Source: Endozoicomonas sp965198415 (GTDB lineage: Bacteria > Pseudomonadota > Gammaproteobacteria > Pseudomonadales > Endozoicomonadaceae). Taken from it: a stretch of DNA of 64,000 nucleotides. The notes below the pieces were generated by a model, which ran no database searches, was not told the DNA's origin, and was given only the letters and a program-made list of their open reading frames with translations. The position numbers were made by a program, and so were the translations under genes. This document shows, piece by piece, positions 53,449 through 63,229 of this stretch. The stretch spans positions 32,842 through 96,841 of the forward strand of contig CBDAPN010000012.1 of the NCBI GenBank assembly GCA_965198415.1. The letters are read 5' to 3'. Positions within the stretch are counted from its first letter, which is position 1. The number at the start of each line of letters is the position of its first letter.

Positions 53449-54224
53449 ACTGCCTCCTTGGTTGGCTGCCAGAGCCAGAGATTTTCCTGCCGCGGCTGAA
53501 ACTGCCAACGGCTACGTGACAACGGTTGATCGTGGCGAACCAGCTGCTGCACCGCCTGAGGGGGTATCTGCACGGCGTCCCCGGTAAACTGCGCCAGTGA
53601 ACCTTGCCAATAGAAATGACAGACCGCATCCGGCCTTAAATAACGGGATTCACTGACCCAATCCGGCTGATCAATGAGAAGTGGCTTTGGCTGATAGTCG
53701 TTCAATGCCGTGTAAAACCCATCAGCCGCAATCATTTCTGCCTGCAGTGGCGCCGCCAGCGGGCACGCCTTTCGGCCAAGGTAAAGCTGGTACTGTGGCC
53801 GCTGCAGTGCTGCCTGCAGCTGTTGCAGTGTCCAACGGGCCTGACCCACGGCAGTGAGGGCAACAATGGCCTGGGCATCGGTACGGTACTCCCGGCTCGA
53901 TAGCACAGTTTTCAACCGGTCTTGACCAACGATAAGCTCATCCCGTCGGGTGCGGTAACGGAATTTCCCTACTGAATCCGGTACTTGAGCCGTGTGGTAG
54001 TCTTTTAACAAGGTGCCACTGCACACCTGCTTAATGGCCAGGGCGTAATGATCAGCCAGCATTTGTTGACCGTCGTCGTCTTCCCGACGAATACCCAATG
54101 CGGCACCCAACAACCCAAGCACGGCGGATTTGCCGGGGTAGCTGGCGCTGTGACGATTGGCTCCCATAGCGACCTCCCCCCAGCTCGCCATCGGGCCATA
54201 AAGGCGAAAGACCAGATAGTCCAT
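53445..54224 (-). CDS. cas5: Cascade subunit Cas5e
   Basis: RAMP protein that caps the crRNA 5' handle. Start at 54224 (MDYLVFRLYGPMASWGE) with AAGGAGAAG just upstream; the first 18 codons of the longer frame are non-conserved. About 259 residues; E. coli CasD is 224. Conserved blocks: SYPGKSAVLGLLGAALGIRR and LKDYHTAQVPDS. It begins 10 nt after the cas7 stop and overlaps cas6e by four bases. Confidence 0.94.
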   Translation of the reverse strand: MDYLVFRLYGPMASWGEVAMGANRHSASYPGKSAVLGLLGAALGIRREDDDGQQMLADHYALAIKQVCSGTLLKDYHTAQVPDSVGKFRYRTRRDELIVGQDRLKTVLSSREYRTDAQAIVALTAVGQARWTLQQLQAALQRPQYQLYLGRKACPLAAPLQAEMIAADGFYTALNDYQPKPLLIDQPDWVSESRYLRPDAVCHFYWQGSLAQFTGDAVQIPPQAVQQLVRHDQPLSRSRWQFQPRQENLWLWQPTKEAV

Positions 54225-54234
54225 GGTCTTCTCC

Positions 54235-55290
54235 TTATTTGCTAATAAAGGCCAGCAGTTCTTGCAAACTGCCTTCACCGGTCATGGCGTTTATTGCGTA
54301 GCGAGCATCGGCACAAGCGCCATACACCTGATCAAAGTTTTTCTGCTGCCGCTGAAGCTGTTCAATGGCAGCGGTTTGATAATCCTGCCCGCCAATGGGC
54401 TTTAAAAACGCCACCGATAACGAACGGGGCTGCTGATCACCGGTTTCTGCCAACACATAAGAGGCGTAGGCACGGGAACCAAAACTGTTTTGCTTGCCTT
54501 GCGGCGCTACTTTAGTGGCAACTTCCACCAGCGCAGCCATGACCTGCCCAGCCAATGCCTCGTTGCCATTGAGATTTTCTATCAGCAGTTCCTTATTGAT
54601 GCAGATGTAAGAGTAAAACAGACCCGCAGCAAAACCGGTTTCACCAATATGGGCAGCACCGGCATCTTCATTGCCAGTATTCAGGTCATCAACAGCGGTA
54701 AAGTAGTCGTCTTCAATGGTGACCGGGTGAACCGAAATAGCGTGGGCTACCTGACAAGCGGCGTCTATATTAAAAGCCGGTTTTGACGCCAGCATTCTGC
54801 CAAACAGAGCGATGTCCGCCGCCATTTCTTCTTGGCGCAGCAAGTCAAGCTCCTCTTTTTCTGGCTCTCGCTGTTCAGTCAGTAACACCTGTACCAACGC
54901 ATCCACCGCCTGCTGTTCGGCCGGGCTTATGTGCACCAGCTGTTCAATTTCCAATCCAGATAATGGCTTATCTTTTTCGTCCTTTTTTAATTTCCCAAAC
55001 TGGTCTGCAATGGCTTGCGCCCACTGTTTGGCCTTTTTCTCCCCTACCCCGCCACGGTTTAGCGCGCCGAAAACCTGCAGGCCGAGCATTTTGGTACGAG
55101 TCCCCACATGCCCAGCCAGCGCACGTTGAAATAAATCTGAAGTCCGCCATGTACGTTTCAGGCTTTGGGAAGAGACCCGTAAACGATCACTGCCACCCAT
55201 TTTGGCGGTTTTAGGGCGCCCCAAGTCATCGCGGTTCAAATTGGCCGGTGGGTATGAGGTCAATAGGTGCAGTTGCAAAAAACGACTCAT
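54235..55290 (-). CDS. cas7: Cascade backbone Cas7e (Cse4)
   Basis: The 351-residue backbone protein (E. coli CasC 363), six copies of which coat the crRNA. Start MSRFLQLHLLTSYPPANLNRDDLGRPKTAKMGG in two blocks is typical, with SSQSLKRTWRTS following. A Glu/Gln-rich insert lies at 130-160. It sits between cse2 (18 nt) and cas5 (10 nt). Confidence 0.95.
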   Translation of the reverse strand: MSRFLQLHLLTSYPPANLNRDDLGRPKTAKMGGSDRLRVSSQSLKRTWRTSDLFQRALAGHVGTRTKMLGLQVFGALNRGGVGEKKAKQWAQAIADQFGKLKKDEKDKPLSGLEIEQLVHISPAEQQAVDALVQVLLTEQREPEKEELDLLRQEEMAADIALFGRMLASKPAFNIDAACQVAHAISVHPVTIEDDYFTAVDDLNTGNEDAGAAHIGETGFAAGLFYSYICINKELLIENLNGNEALAGQVMAALVEVATKVAPQGKQNSFGSRAYASYVLAETGDQQPRSLSVAFLKPIGGQDYQTAAIEQLQRQQKNFDQVYGACADARYAINAMTGEGSLQELLAFISK

Positions 55291-55308
55291 GATGTTGCTT
55301 CCTTTTAA

Positions 55309-55857
55309 TCAGTCTTTGAAGGCGTGGTAGTAATCGGATGCCCAGCGCACCATAAGACGCTGGTCTGGTTTTGCGGCCGGGCCATAGCGAAATTCGCTAA
55401 GCCAGTGCAAGCAATCATCGGCCAACGAGGCAATGTTGGCTTTACCGCCAACAAGGGCCAGCGCCCGGCAGATACGGGTGAAAAATTCCGTCTCACTGCG
55501 GCTTTTTTGCAGCTGCTGAAAGCGCAGTTCACTCATCGCTGCCTTGCCCCCGACCTCTTTTGGCAACGCCAGAGAGCGGGCAAAGCTGCTTTTCTCCTCA
55601 AGGGTTTTCACTCTGGCTAACGTTGCGGCGACAAAAGCAGCATCATTAAGAGGGATGCCTTTTTTGCCCTCGGCAACACCCCAGTATCCGGGCATCGTTT
55701 GCAAAAATTTGGAGAAAGCGGGGGTCATCAGAATATCATCGGGCTGGCGAGCCCGGCGCAGTTGCGCCCGGTCACCCCGGTTTTTATCCAAAGAGTCCCA
55801 CCAGGCTATTAGCCTTTGGGTATCCTCAGGCTTCAGTTTGCGGTATGAAGTTGTCAT
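55309..55857 (-). CDS. cse2: Cascade small subunit Cse2
   Basis: A 182-residue helical protein (E. coli CasB 160) present as a dimer along the Cascade belly. The LIAWWDSLDKNRGDRAQLRRARQPDD stretch, in two segments near residues 13-40, and SELRFQQLQKSRSE are the family marks. It is 11 nt from cse1 and 18 nt from cas7 in the operon. Confidence 0.94.
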   Translation of the reverse strand: MTTSYRKLKPEDTQRLIAWWDSLDKNRGDRAQLRRARQPDDILMTPAFSKFLQTMPGYWGVAEGKKGIPLNDAAFVAATLARVKTLEEKSSFARSLALPKEVGGKAAMSELRFQQLQKSRSETEFFTRICRALALVGGKANIASLADDCLHWLSEFRYGPAAKPDQRLMVRWASDYYHAFKD

Positions 55858-55868
55858 TGTTTTCCCAT

Positions 55869-57452
55869 TCAGTTGTCGGTGTTGAGCTCTTTAACGCAGG
55901 GCCATTGACTAAACTGTTTTTCAAGCGCTTTGCGCACGGAAACGATTCTTCTGATGTTGATAGTCTCCATATCCCCACTGAGCACTGTGTCATCGAATAC
56001 TTCTAAAAAAACCTTTTTAAGAAGCAGTAACCACGCCTTTGCCACTGTTGGAGGAAAAATGCCGGAGGTAGCAGCCGCTGCCAAAGTTGGAATATGCCGA
56101 TAAAAATCAGCTTCTGTTGCTTGCCAGATTCTCTGTTCAACACTTTTATTGCTTTTAAAGGCACTGATAGCTTGCTTGTTGCGCTCTTTTTCTGCTTTCG
56201 TTGTCCCCCACCACGCCTCTGAAATGGCTAAATATAATTTTTCAATGACTTTATCTGCCAAGTTGATGAGTTTACAAACCCATGCTGAGAGAACGGCTCT
56301 TTCCTGATCACCCATTTTAAAAGCAGGTAATGTTTTATCAATGTACCCCGTAACTTTGGCTGTATCCGCCCGATACCCAAAACACCGTATTGATATGCCC
56401 TCCGGTTCAGCCGCTGAAAATGCAACCTTAGCAACGGTTGAAATGGCCGTTGACGTCTTATCATCTTCTACACCACATACCAATGCAGCCCAGTCCCCGT
56501 AGCCGTAAGACATATCCTTACCTACCACACTGGCTGGAAATTGCTGCTTCTTTTTGGCGAGTTGATAAGGCGACAGTGGGTGAACCCACCCATCAGAATA
56601 GAAGACACCGTCCTTAATTCTTTTGTACGTTTTTACCCCATGAGTTATTTTTTCACCCGAAAGATCACACACACCTGCAACCGGTTCTATCAAAAGCCGC
56701 ACTCTTCTGGGCAGAGGCCAATAATGTTGCAGAGGATTACAATCAAGCGGGGTAGTGCGCTCTTTATTTGGACTCACTTTCGTTTTGGTAAGCCATGGAA
56801 AAATATCTTCTGGGGATTTTCTACTCCAGTCACCGGGAATAAGAGCACCATGCTCACGACTAAGAACATTCAGCCACAGCTTTTCCCATAAGTTGCTTTT
56901 ACCTATTGGAAAAACCAGTGATGTGACCGGCCCATTGCCACGAAGGCCGATGCGGTGTTGCCCCCATGCCAAAACACCGGAGGTTTGCAAATTAAACAAA
57001 GCCATAGCAGCCCAATAGGGTGAAATAACTTGGATGGTTGCGGATTTTACAAATAAATCGCTATTATCAGATCGAGTCTTTGAACTTAACTCGCCACCAA
57101 TCAAATCCTCTATTAGCTGGGTGTCGCCATCAAAGTCGTCTATTTCCTGCATAAATGCAGGGCCATTAGCAAGATCTAACTCAAAAGCGAAAGCCACTTT
57201 ATTAAATGCAACTTTTAACAACTGTGCATTGGGTTCTTCTAGTTGATCAAGCCAGTCATCCTCCTCCTGGGGTGCAAAGGTGCTTTGCAACAAACCAATC
57301 AAAAACTGGTATAACGCCCCCTGAAAGTCAGCCCGTGGGGCAGCAATCTCAACTGCCGGATTGTCCGTTTCAGCTATTTGCCAGGGGGCAATGTGGCCTT
57401 TACTACCGTCCGCCCGAAACACCGGAATCCATGGGTCACTAATCAGATTCAT
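55869..57452 (-). CDS. cse1: Cascade large subunit Cse1 (Cas8e)
   Basis: PAM-recognising large subunit of about 527 residues (E. coli CasA 502). Start placed at 57452 (MNLISDPWIPVFRADG) because this matches the conserved N-terminus; 27 upstream codons are within the end of cas3 and non-conserved. The start overlaps the cas3 3' end by 14 nt, so the two are coupled. The family block SPYWAAMALFNLQTSGVLAWG is present. Confidence 0.94.
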   Translation of the reverse strand: MNLISDPWIPVFRADGSKGHIAPWQIAETDNPAVEIAAPRADFQGALYQFLIGLLQSTFAPQEEDDWLDQLEEPNAQLLKVAFNKVAFAFELDLANGPAFMQEIDDFDGDTQLIEDLIGGELSSKTRSDNSDLFVKSATIQVISPYWAAMALFNLQTSGVLAWGQHRIGLRGNGPVTSLVFPIGKSNLWEKLWLNVLSREHGALIPGDWSRKSPEDIFPWLTKTKVSPNKERTTPLDCNPLQHYWPLPRRVRLLIEPVAGVCDLSGEKITHGVKTYKRIKDGVFYSDGWVHPLSPYQLAKKKQQFPASVVGKDMSYGYGDWAALVCGVEDDKTSTAISTVAKVAFSAAEPEGISIRCFGYRADTAKVTGYIDKTLPAFKMGDQERAVLSAWVCKLINLADKVIEKLYLAISEAWWGTTKAEKERNKQAISAFKSNKSVEQRIWQATEADFYRHIPTLAAAATSGIFPPTVAKAWLLLLKKVFLEVFDDTVLSGDMETINIRRIVSVRKALEKQFSQWPCVKELNTDN

Positions 57453-60117
57453 CTTCACTATTCCTTTGCAAGTCCCAGCCACCTGCGGGATCATAAAAAC
57501 GTTGTATGGCCGCCACCAGTGGCAAAATTTCAAGCCACTTGAGGCTGCTGTGTTGCTGCTTCAATTCAGCTATGGCCTCGTCGTACACCGGAGGAATCAG
57601 CGCTTGCGCTTGGTGCCACTCACTTTCTGGCAGGCGTATCTGGCTTAACGCCAGCCGCTGCTCTGGATTGTCGCCCGCAGCCCAGGGTTGCAGGTTGCCA
57701 TCGTCATCCGGCTGCACCAGCACCACTGTGACCGTTTCGGTTTCATTCAGGCGTGTGGGTATGCGGGTATCTTCATCCCAGCCATTGGCAGCGCCGCCAC
57801 TGAGCCATGTGTAACCCTGATCCAGTTTGAGCCCGTTAAAGTCACCCATGCTTTTGCGGGCTCTGTCTTTTGCTTGTGCATCATCTGAAGACTTTTGCAA
57901 AACCTCAGGGATACGTTTCTGCGCTGCTTCGCCGTACACACTTTCTATCAGGTGTCGTGCATCTTCGGGCATAGAAAACCCTTGTTGCAGCACTGTGGCC
58001 GTTAACCACAGCTGCCCCACATGGCCATAGACGCTTTGGGTACCGGGCAACAGCGCTCGGAGCCATTGCTCGTTGGTGACGTTTTCAGGGTCAGGGGATA
58101 ACAAATAGAGAACCGGAGCCGGTCGCTGCTCCTCGGTAACGTTTACGTTGCCAGCGGCGTCACGAACATGACGTTGCAAGCGCCCTGCGCGCTGAATCAA
58201 TAAATCCACCGGTGCCAGATCGGAGATCATCACATCAAAATCCAGATCCAGGCTCTGCTCCACCACCTGAGTGGCAATCAACACTTGCCCGGCTCGCTGC
58301 AAAGCGGTGGACTCTTTACCAAAACGTTTAAGCACACCGGTTTCGATGGTTTTTCGGTCAATGACTGCAAAACGGCTGTGAAAAAGACTTAGTTTGTCGC
58401 CTATTTTGGTTTGTAACCGGTTATAGGCATTGCGGGCATCACCTATCGTATTTCTGATCCAGCAGATTGACTGCCCCGCTTGTGTCGCCTGCTCGATCAC
58501 CGCCAGCGCTTGCTCTTCATTGGTTAAGCGTTGCGTGCTGACGGAACGTTTGACGCTTGGCCGTGTGTCAATGGCCTGCTCCTGCAACCCCTCATCACAG
58601 CAGTAAGTAACCAGTGGGTAGCCACTCTTTTGCAGGGCAGGCGCATCAAAACCACGCCCATTGACATAAGCCTTCACCAGCTGCGAACGAAACTGCTCCG
58701 GTAGCGTGGCGGAGAGTAAAATCGCACTGCCACCGCGTGCGCCATGCGCCTTGAGCAGAGCACACAACAGTTGCCGCATGTAAGGGTCATAAGCGTGCAC
58801 TTCGTCTACCAGTAACACCTTATCACCCAGCCCCAGCATTCTCAGCGACTGGTGCCGGGCAGGTAAAACAGCCAGTAACGCCTGATCCACGGTTCCGACC
58901 CCCACATCGGCCAACAGTGCTTTTTTGCGGCTATCTGCTAGCCACTGATGGCAATAGGCGCTAGCGGATAGATCGCCACTTTGGTAGCTTTTGTCCGGCT
59001 TCTGCTCATCAATACCAATGGACGACTGAAAAGTGTCTGATAACTTACTGGCCCCATGGGCTAACACCAATGAGGGCTTTTGTGTGGCTTGAAACAGCTT
59101 GTCGTAACTGGCGGAAAGCCGTTGATACATACCGTTGGCCGTTGCCATCGTCGGTAGGCCAACGTATAAGCCATTGGCCAGCCCTGCGGCCATCAAACGG
59201 TGCACCAGCACCATCGCTGCCTCGGTTTTACCGGCACCGGTGACATCCTCAAGAATAAATAGATGAGGGCTGTCGCCCAACTCAGCTCGCTGGGCAAATA
59301 ACTGCAGCGGGGTAGGTTCATTGATAAATTCAAATTGCTGCTGGATCGATTCAAACGAGGAAACGGTTTTAGGTAGCAACGCTGAGTTCGACAGCACCTT
59401 TTGTGCTGCGGGTAAAGCGAACTGTTGCCAGTAGTCTTGCAAGGACATTGGATCGGTTTGGTATTCAAATGCCGTTTGGTCGGAACCCAGCCAGTCCGCC
59501 AAAACGGCAACACCAGCCAGCTGCCACGAGGCTTTTTTGAACTGCGCTTTGTCGATGTTCGTCAATGGCGACAGCTCTGGCATCCACAGTCCTATAGCCT
59601 CCCGGCTGAAAGCGGCAGCGGCCGGAATGTCTTCTTCAGGAACAAGGCAAGTTTTGAGCACCCGATCTTTGCGTGGTGGCTGGCCGTGATGACCGCAGAC
59701 TATTTCCAGCCAGGGGCTGATCTTACGCAGCGTTTTTTTATCCGGAAACAGGTCCGCCAAATGATTGATCAACTCTTTTTGCCATAACAAAAAGCCGAGG
59801 GAGTCGTGGCGGGTGTCGTATTTACGTCTGGGGTCCGCTGGCACCAAGTCATCAGAAAGGTCGGGTACCAGATTTTGAAAACCGCGACAAAATTTACCGA
59901 TGTCGTGCAACATCAGACAGAAACTGAAAAACGCCTGTAACCACTGAGCTTGCACCCCCAGTTGCTGTGCCAGCTTCTGACATAAAGGCCGTGACGGGTC
60001 TAGTAGTAAGCGGCCGGTCGCTGCCACATCGAGGGAGTGATACGCCAGCAGGTGATAACGGTTTTTCTGTGCAGCCGAACCAGAGCCTGCTTTACCCCAA
60101 TAGCGAAAAAAATCCAT
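57439..60117 (-). CDS. cas3: Cas3 nuclease-helicase
   Basis: An 892-residue HD nuclease plus SF2 helicase (E. coli 888) that degrades DNA marked by Cascade. HD domain: YHLLAYHSLDVAATG (His about 27), LMLHDIGKFCRGFQ (HD about 72-73) and GHHGQPP. Helicase: EDVTGAGKTEAA (Walker A, about 290-301), VLLVDEVHAYDPYM (DEVH box, about 435), SATLPE, and LIQRAGRLQRH (motif VI). All catalytic motifs appear intact. It is the first gene of the operon. Confidence 0.96.
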   Translation of the reverse strand: MDFFRYWGKAGSGSAAQKNRYHLLAYHSLDVAATGRLLLDPSRPLCQKLAQQLGVQAQWLQAFFSFCLMLHDIGKFCRGFQNLVPDLSDDLVPADPRRKYDTRHDSLGFLLWQKELINHLADLFPDKKTLRKISPWLEIVCGHHGQPPRKDRVLKTCLVPEEDIPAAAAFSREAIGLWMPELSPLTNIDKAQFKKASWQLAGVAVLADWLGSDQTAFEYQTDPMSLQDYWQQFALPAAQKVLSNSALLPKTVSSFESIQQQFEFINEPTPLQLFAQRAELGDSPHLFILEDVTGAGKTEAAMVLVHRLMAAGLANGLYVGLPTMATANGMYQRLSASYDKLFQATQKPSLVLAHGASKLSDTFQSSIGIDEQKPDKSYQSGDLSASAYCHQWLADSRKKALLADVGVGTVDQALLAVLPARHQSLRMLGLGDKVLLVDEVHAYDPYMRQLLCALLKAHGARGGSAILLSATLPEQFRSQLVKAYVNGRGFDAPALQKSGYPLVTYCCDEGLQEQAIDTRPSVKRSVSTQRLTNEEQALAVIEQATQAGQSICWIRNTIGDARNAYNRLQTKIGDKLSLFHSRFAVIDRKTIETGVLKRFGKESTALQRAGQVLIATQVVEQSLDLDFDVMISDLAPVDLLIQRAGRLQRHVRDAAGNVNVTEEQRPAPVLYLLSPDPENVTNEQWLRALLPGTQSVYGHVGQLWLTATVLQQGFSMPEDARHLIESVYGEAAQKRIPEVLQKSSDDAQAKDRARKSMGDFNGLKLDQGYTWLSGGAANGWDEDTRIPTRLNETETVTVVLVQPDDDGNLQPWAAGDNPEQRLALSQIRLPESEWHQAQALIPPVYDEAIAELKQQHSSLKWLEILPLVAAIQRFYDPAGGWDLQRNSEDESD

Positions 60118-60184
60118 TTACAAATCAACCTAACGGTCAAAACTTAATGTCGACAAATTCTATCGAGAAAACCAGAGTAATAAT

Positions 60185-60198
60185 ATGATCCAGATCAT
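60185..60198. promoter_or_regulatory. FNR-like dyad upstream of cas3
   Basis: ATGATC-CA-GATCAT is a perfect inverted repeat 68-81 bp before the cas3 start. Its core TGAT-N4-ATCA equals the core of FNR/ANR boxes (TTGAT-N4-ATCAA) except for the outermost base on each side. It could place the cas operon under oxygen or redox control, but a 14-bp dyad may also serve another regulator. No clear -35/-10 pair is seen. Confidence 0.35.
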
Positions 60199-62222
60199 TT
60201 TATTTCACCCCTAAAAACTAAACTCGCATCAACGTTTGTTTTTTTGTGATTCATCCCTTTAGGCGCAGTAAATACGAGCAATGTCGTCTTTTGTGCTGCG
60301 CTTTTCTTGGTTCATCCCCTGCGGGCGCAGGGAACACTAGAAATAAAAATTGACGACCGTGACTCGACGCGGTTCATCCCTGCGGGCGCAGGGAACACAA
60401 AATGTCGTTCTGCAATGTTCAGGCCGAGCAGAAAGTCGGTTCATCCCTGCGGGCGCAGGTAACACCGGCAATCAGTAACGGCAGCGTGCATGGCAACGTC
60501 TTCGCGGTTCATCCCTGCGGGCGCAGGGAACACAAAAAGGGGCGCAATGGTCAGGCTGGCGTTGGCGGTTCATCCCTGCGGGCGCAGGGAACACATTCAC
60601 GAACATCCCGTATTCTAGTCGGATCAACGTCTTCGGTTCATCCCTGCGGGCGCAGGGAACACGCAAAGTTTGCAACGGCAGCATTAACAAAAGCGCGGTT
60701 CATCCATGCGGGCGCAGGGAACACTCAATGGTTGCCCCAAATGCTGGCCAAATGACCGGTTCATCCCTGCGGGCGCAGGGAACACAGTAATTCCTGCACA
60801 AATCATTTCATTAATATCGGTTCATCCCTGCGGGCGCAGGGAACACGCCATTGACTGGTGGAATGATCCGAAAGCCGCCGGTTCATCCCTGCGGGCGCAG
60901 GGAACACGGGCTGAATATCTTTTTAGTAAAGGTTCAATCCGGTTCATCCCTGCGAACGCAGGGAACACTGCAAGGTCAGGTGGTCTTGTCGGTGGTAATG
61001 CGGTTCATCCCTGCGGGCGCAGGGAACACTTCGTCCATTCGTCCACCTGCACATTGACACCGATCGGTTCATCCCTGCGGGCGCAGGGAACACCGCACGG
61101 GACTCACCGGAACCAATAATCACCCCGGTTCATCCCTGCGGGCGCAGGGAACACGGCAGTTCACCGGGCAACAGGGGCGGAACGATCGGTTCATCCCTGC
61201 GGGCGCAGGGAACACTGCGTGAGGGTGCTCCGGCGGCTCTGCAATCGCGGTTCATCCCTGCGGGCGCAGGGAACACTGCTTTAGGAGTTTAATTCGTGAC
61301 AACACTCACGGTTCATCCCTGCGGGCGCAGGGAACACAACAAAACGGCGAAAGCCCATCGCGCCTGAACCGGTTCATCCCTGCGGGCGCAGGGAACACAA
61401 AACCGTAATCACTGTCCGAGCCGTAACAGGCGGTTCATCCCTGCGGGCGCAGGGAACACGAATTTGGTATATTACTTAATCCTACCTGCGACGGTTCATC
61501 CCTGCGGGCGCAGGGAACACGTAACGGATGGTGATACCCATACGGCTGAAGGCGGTTCATCCCTGCGGGCGCAGGGAACACTCCCGTAAAAATCGAATGT
61601 TGAATGCCCAGCCCGGTTCATCCCTGCGGGCGCAGGGAACACTTCATCCGAGCCGAAAAATCAACCTGCCAACTCGGTTCATCCCTGCGGGCGCAGGAAC
61701 ACAAAATCCGGGCAAATATCAAGCCCACATGTAGCGGTTCATCCCTGCGGGCGCAGGGAACACTCTGTTACTGCTGTTGCAAATCGCATCATGACGGTTC
61801 ATCCCTGCGGGCGCAGGGAACACTCAATGGCACTGGTCAGCCGGGACTCCTCCAGCGGTTCATCCCTGCGGGCGCAGGGAACACTCGGTGAAGCGCTGGC
61901 GACATTCGGTAAAATTCGGTTCATCCCTGCGGGCGCAGGGAACACTCACGATCTCGTAGAAAAAAACGGTAAAACCGGCGGTTCATCCCTGCGGGCGCAG
62001 GGAACACGTTGGATAACGGGAGGTGCCGATATAGCGGGCCGGTTCATCCTGCGGGCGCAGGGAACACTTACGGAATCGGATATTGAATTTGGTATATTAC
62101 GGTTCATCCCTGCGGGCGCAGGGAACACAGCCGCGCCGACTGCCTGAAGCATCACCAAGGCGGTTCATCCCTGCGGGCGCAGGGAACACTCTTTTTATTC
62201 AGTGGTACAAGGCACCGCTTCG

Positions 62223-62618
62223 CGGTTCATCCCTGCGGGCGCAGGGAACACTTTTTTCCGGAGTTTTTATGGTTATCGAATTTCGGTTCATCCCTGCGGG
62301 CGCAGGGAACACTACAAACATCGAAAAAAATTTAATCCGACAGCCGGTTCATCCCTGCGGGCGCAGGGAACACAATTAAAAACGGTGTTGAATACAAAGC
62401 CGCTACGGTTCATCCCTGCGGGCGCAGGGAACACGTTGTCATGATTCATTCATCTCATATGTTACAGCGGTTCATCCCTGCGGGCGCAGGGAACACGCCG
62501 TCTGGGCGTATTTCTAAGCAACGCACACCGGTTCATCCCTGCGGGCGCAGGGAACACACAATGTTCGCGCCTTATGAGGGGCGCCGCCCCGGTTCATCCC
62601 TGCGGGCGCAGGGAACAC
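62223..62618 (-). repeat. six-spacer duplicated block, copy 1 (copy 2 at 62834-63229)
   Basis: A 396-bp block of seven repeats and six spacers (spacers starting 62252, 62313, 62374, 62435, 62497, 62558) is repeated exactly 611 bp to the right at 62834-63229. Four unique spacers lie between the copies. The ends of the identity coincide with repeats, as expected for recombination between repeats. Confidence 0.97.
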
Positions 62619-62833
62619 TCACGGCGGGCCCCGTCCCGGTGCCGGTCGTCCGGTTCATCCCTGCGGGCGCAGGGAACACCTCCACGTTTATCAACCGGCT
62701 TTTTAGGATAGCGGTTCATCCCTGCGGGCGCAGGGAACACGTATGATTCTAATTTATGCGCCGACGGTTATGCGGTTCATCCCTGCGGGCGCAGGGAACA
62801 CCAGAGAGCCGATTTTACCAGTTTTTGTGTGCC

Positions 62834-63229
62834 CGGTTCATCCCTGCGGGCGCAGGGAACACTTTTTTCCGGAGTTTTTATGGTTATCGAATTTCGGTTC
62901 ATCCCTGCGGGCGCAGGGAACACTACAAACATCGAAAAAAATTTAATCCGACAGCCGGTTCATCCCTGCGGGCGCAGGGAACACAATTAAAAACGGTGTT
63001 GAATACAAAGCCGCTACGGTTCATCCCTGCGGGCGCAGGGAACACGTTGTCATGATTCATTCATCTCATATGTTACAGCGGTTCATCCCTGCGGGCGCAG
63101 GGAACACGCCGTCTGGGCGTATTTCTAAGCAACGCACACCGGTTCATCCCTGCGGGCGCAGGGAACACACAATGTTCGCGCCTTATGAGGGGCGCCGCCC
63201 CGGTTCATCCCTGCGGGCGCAGGGAACAC
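62834..63229 (-). repeat. six-spacer duplicated block, copy 2
   Basis: Exact copy of 62223-62618. Flanking spacers differ on both sides. Just to the right, the spacer at 63598-63629 is also duplicated once more as a single unit at 63659-63690. Confidence 0.97.
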
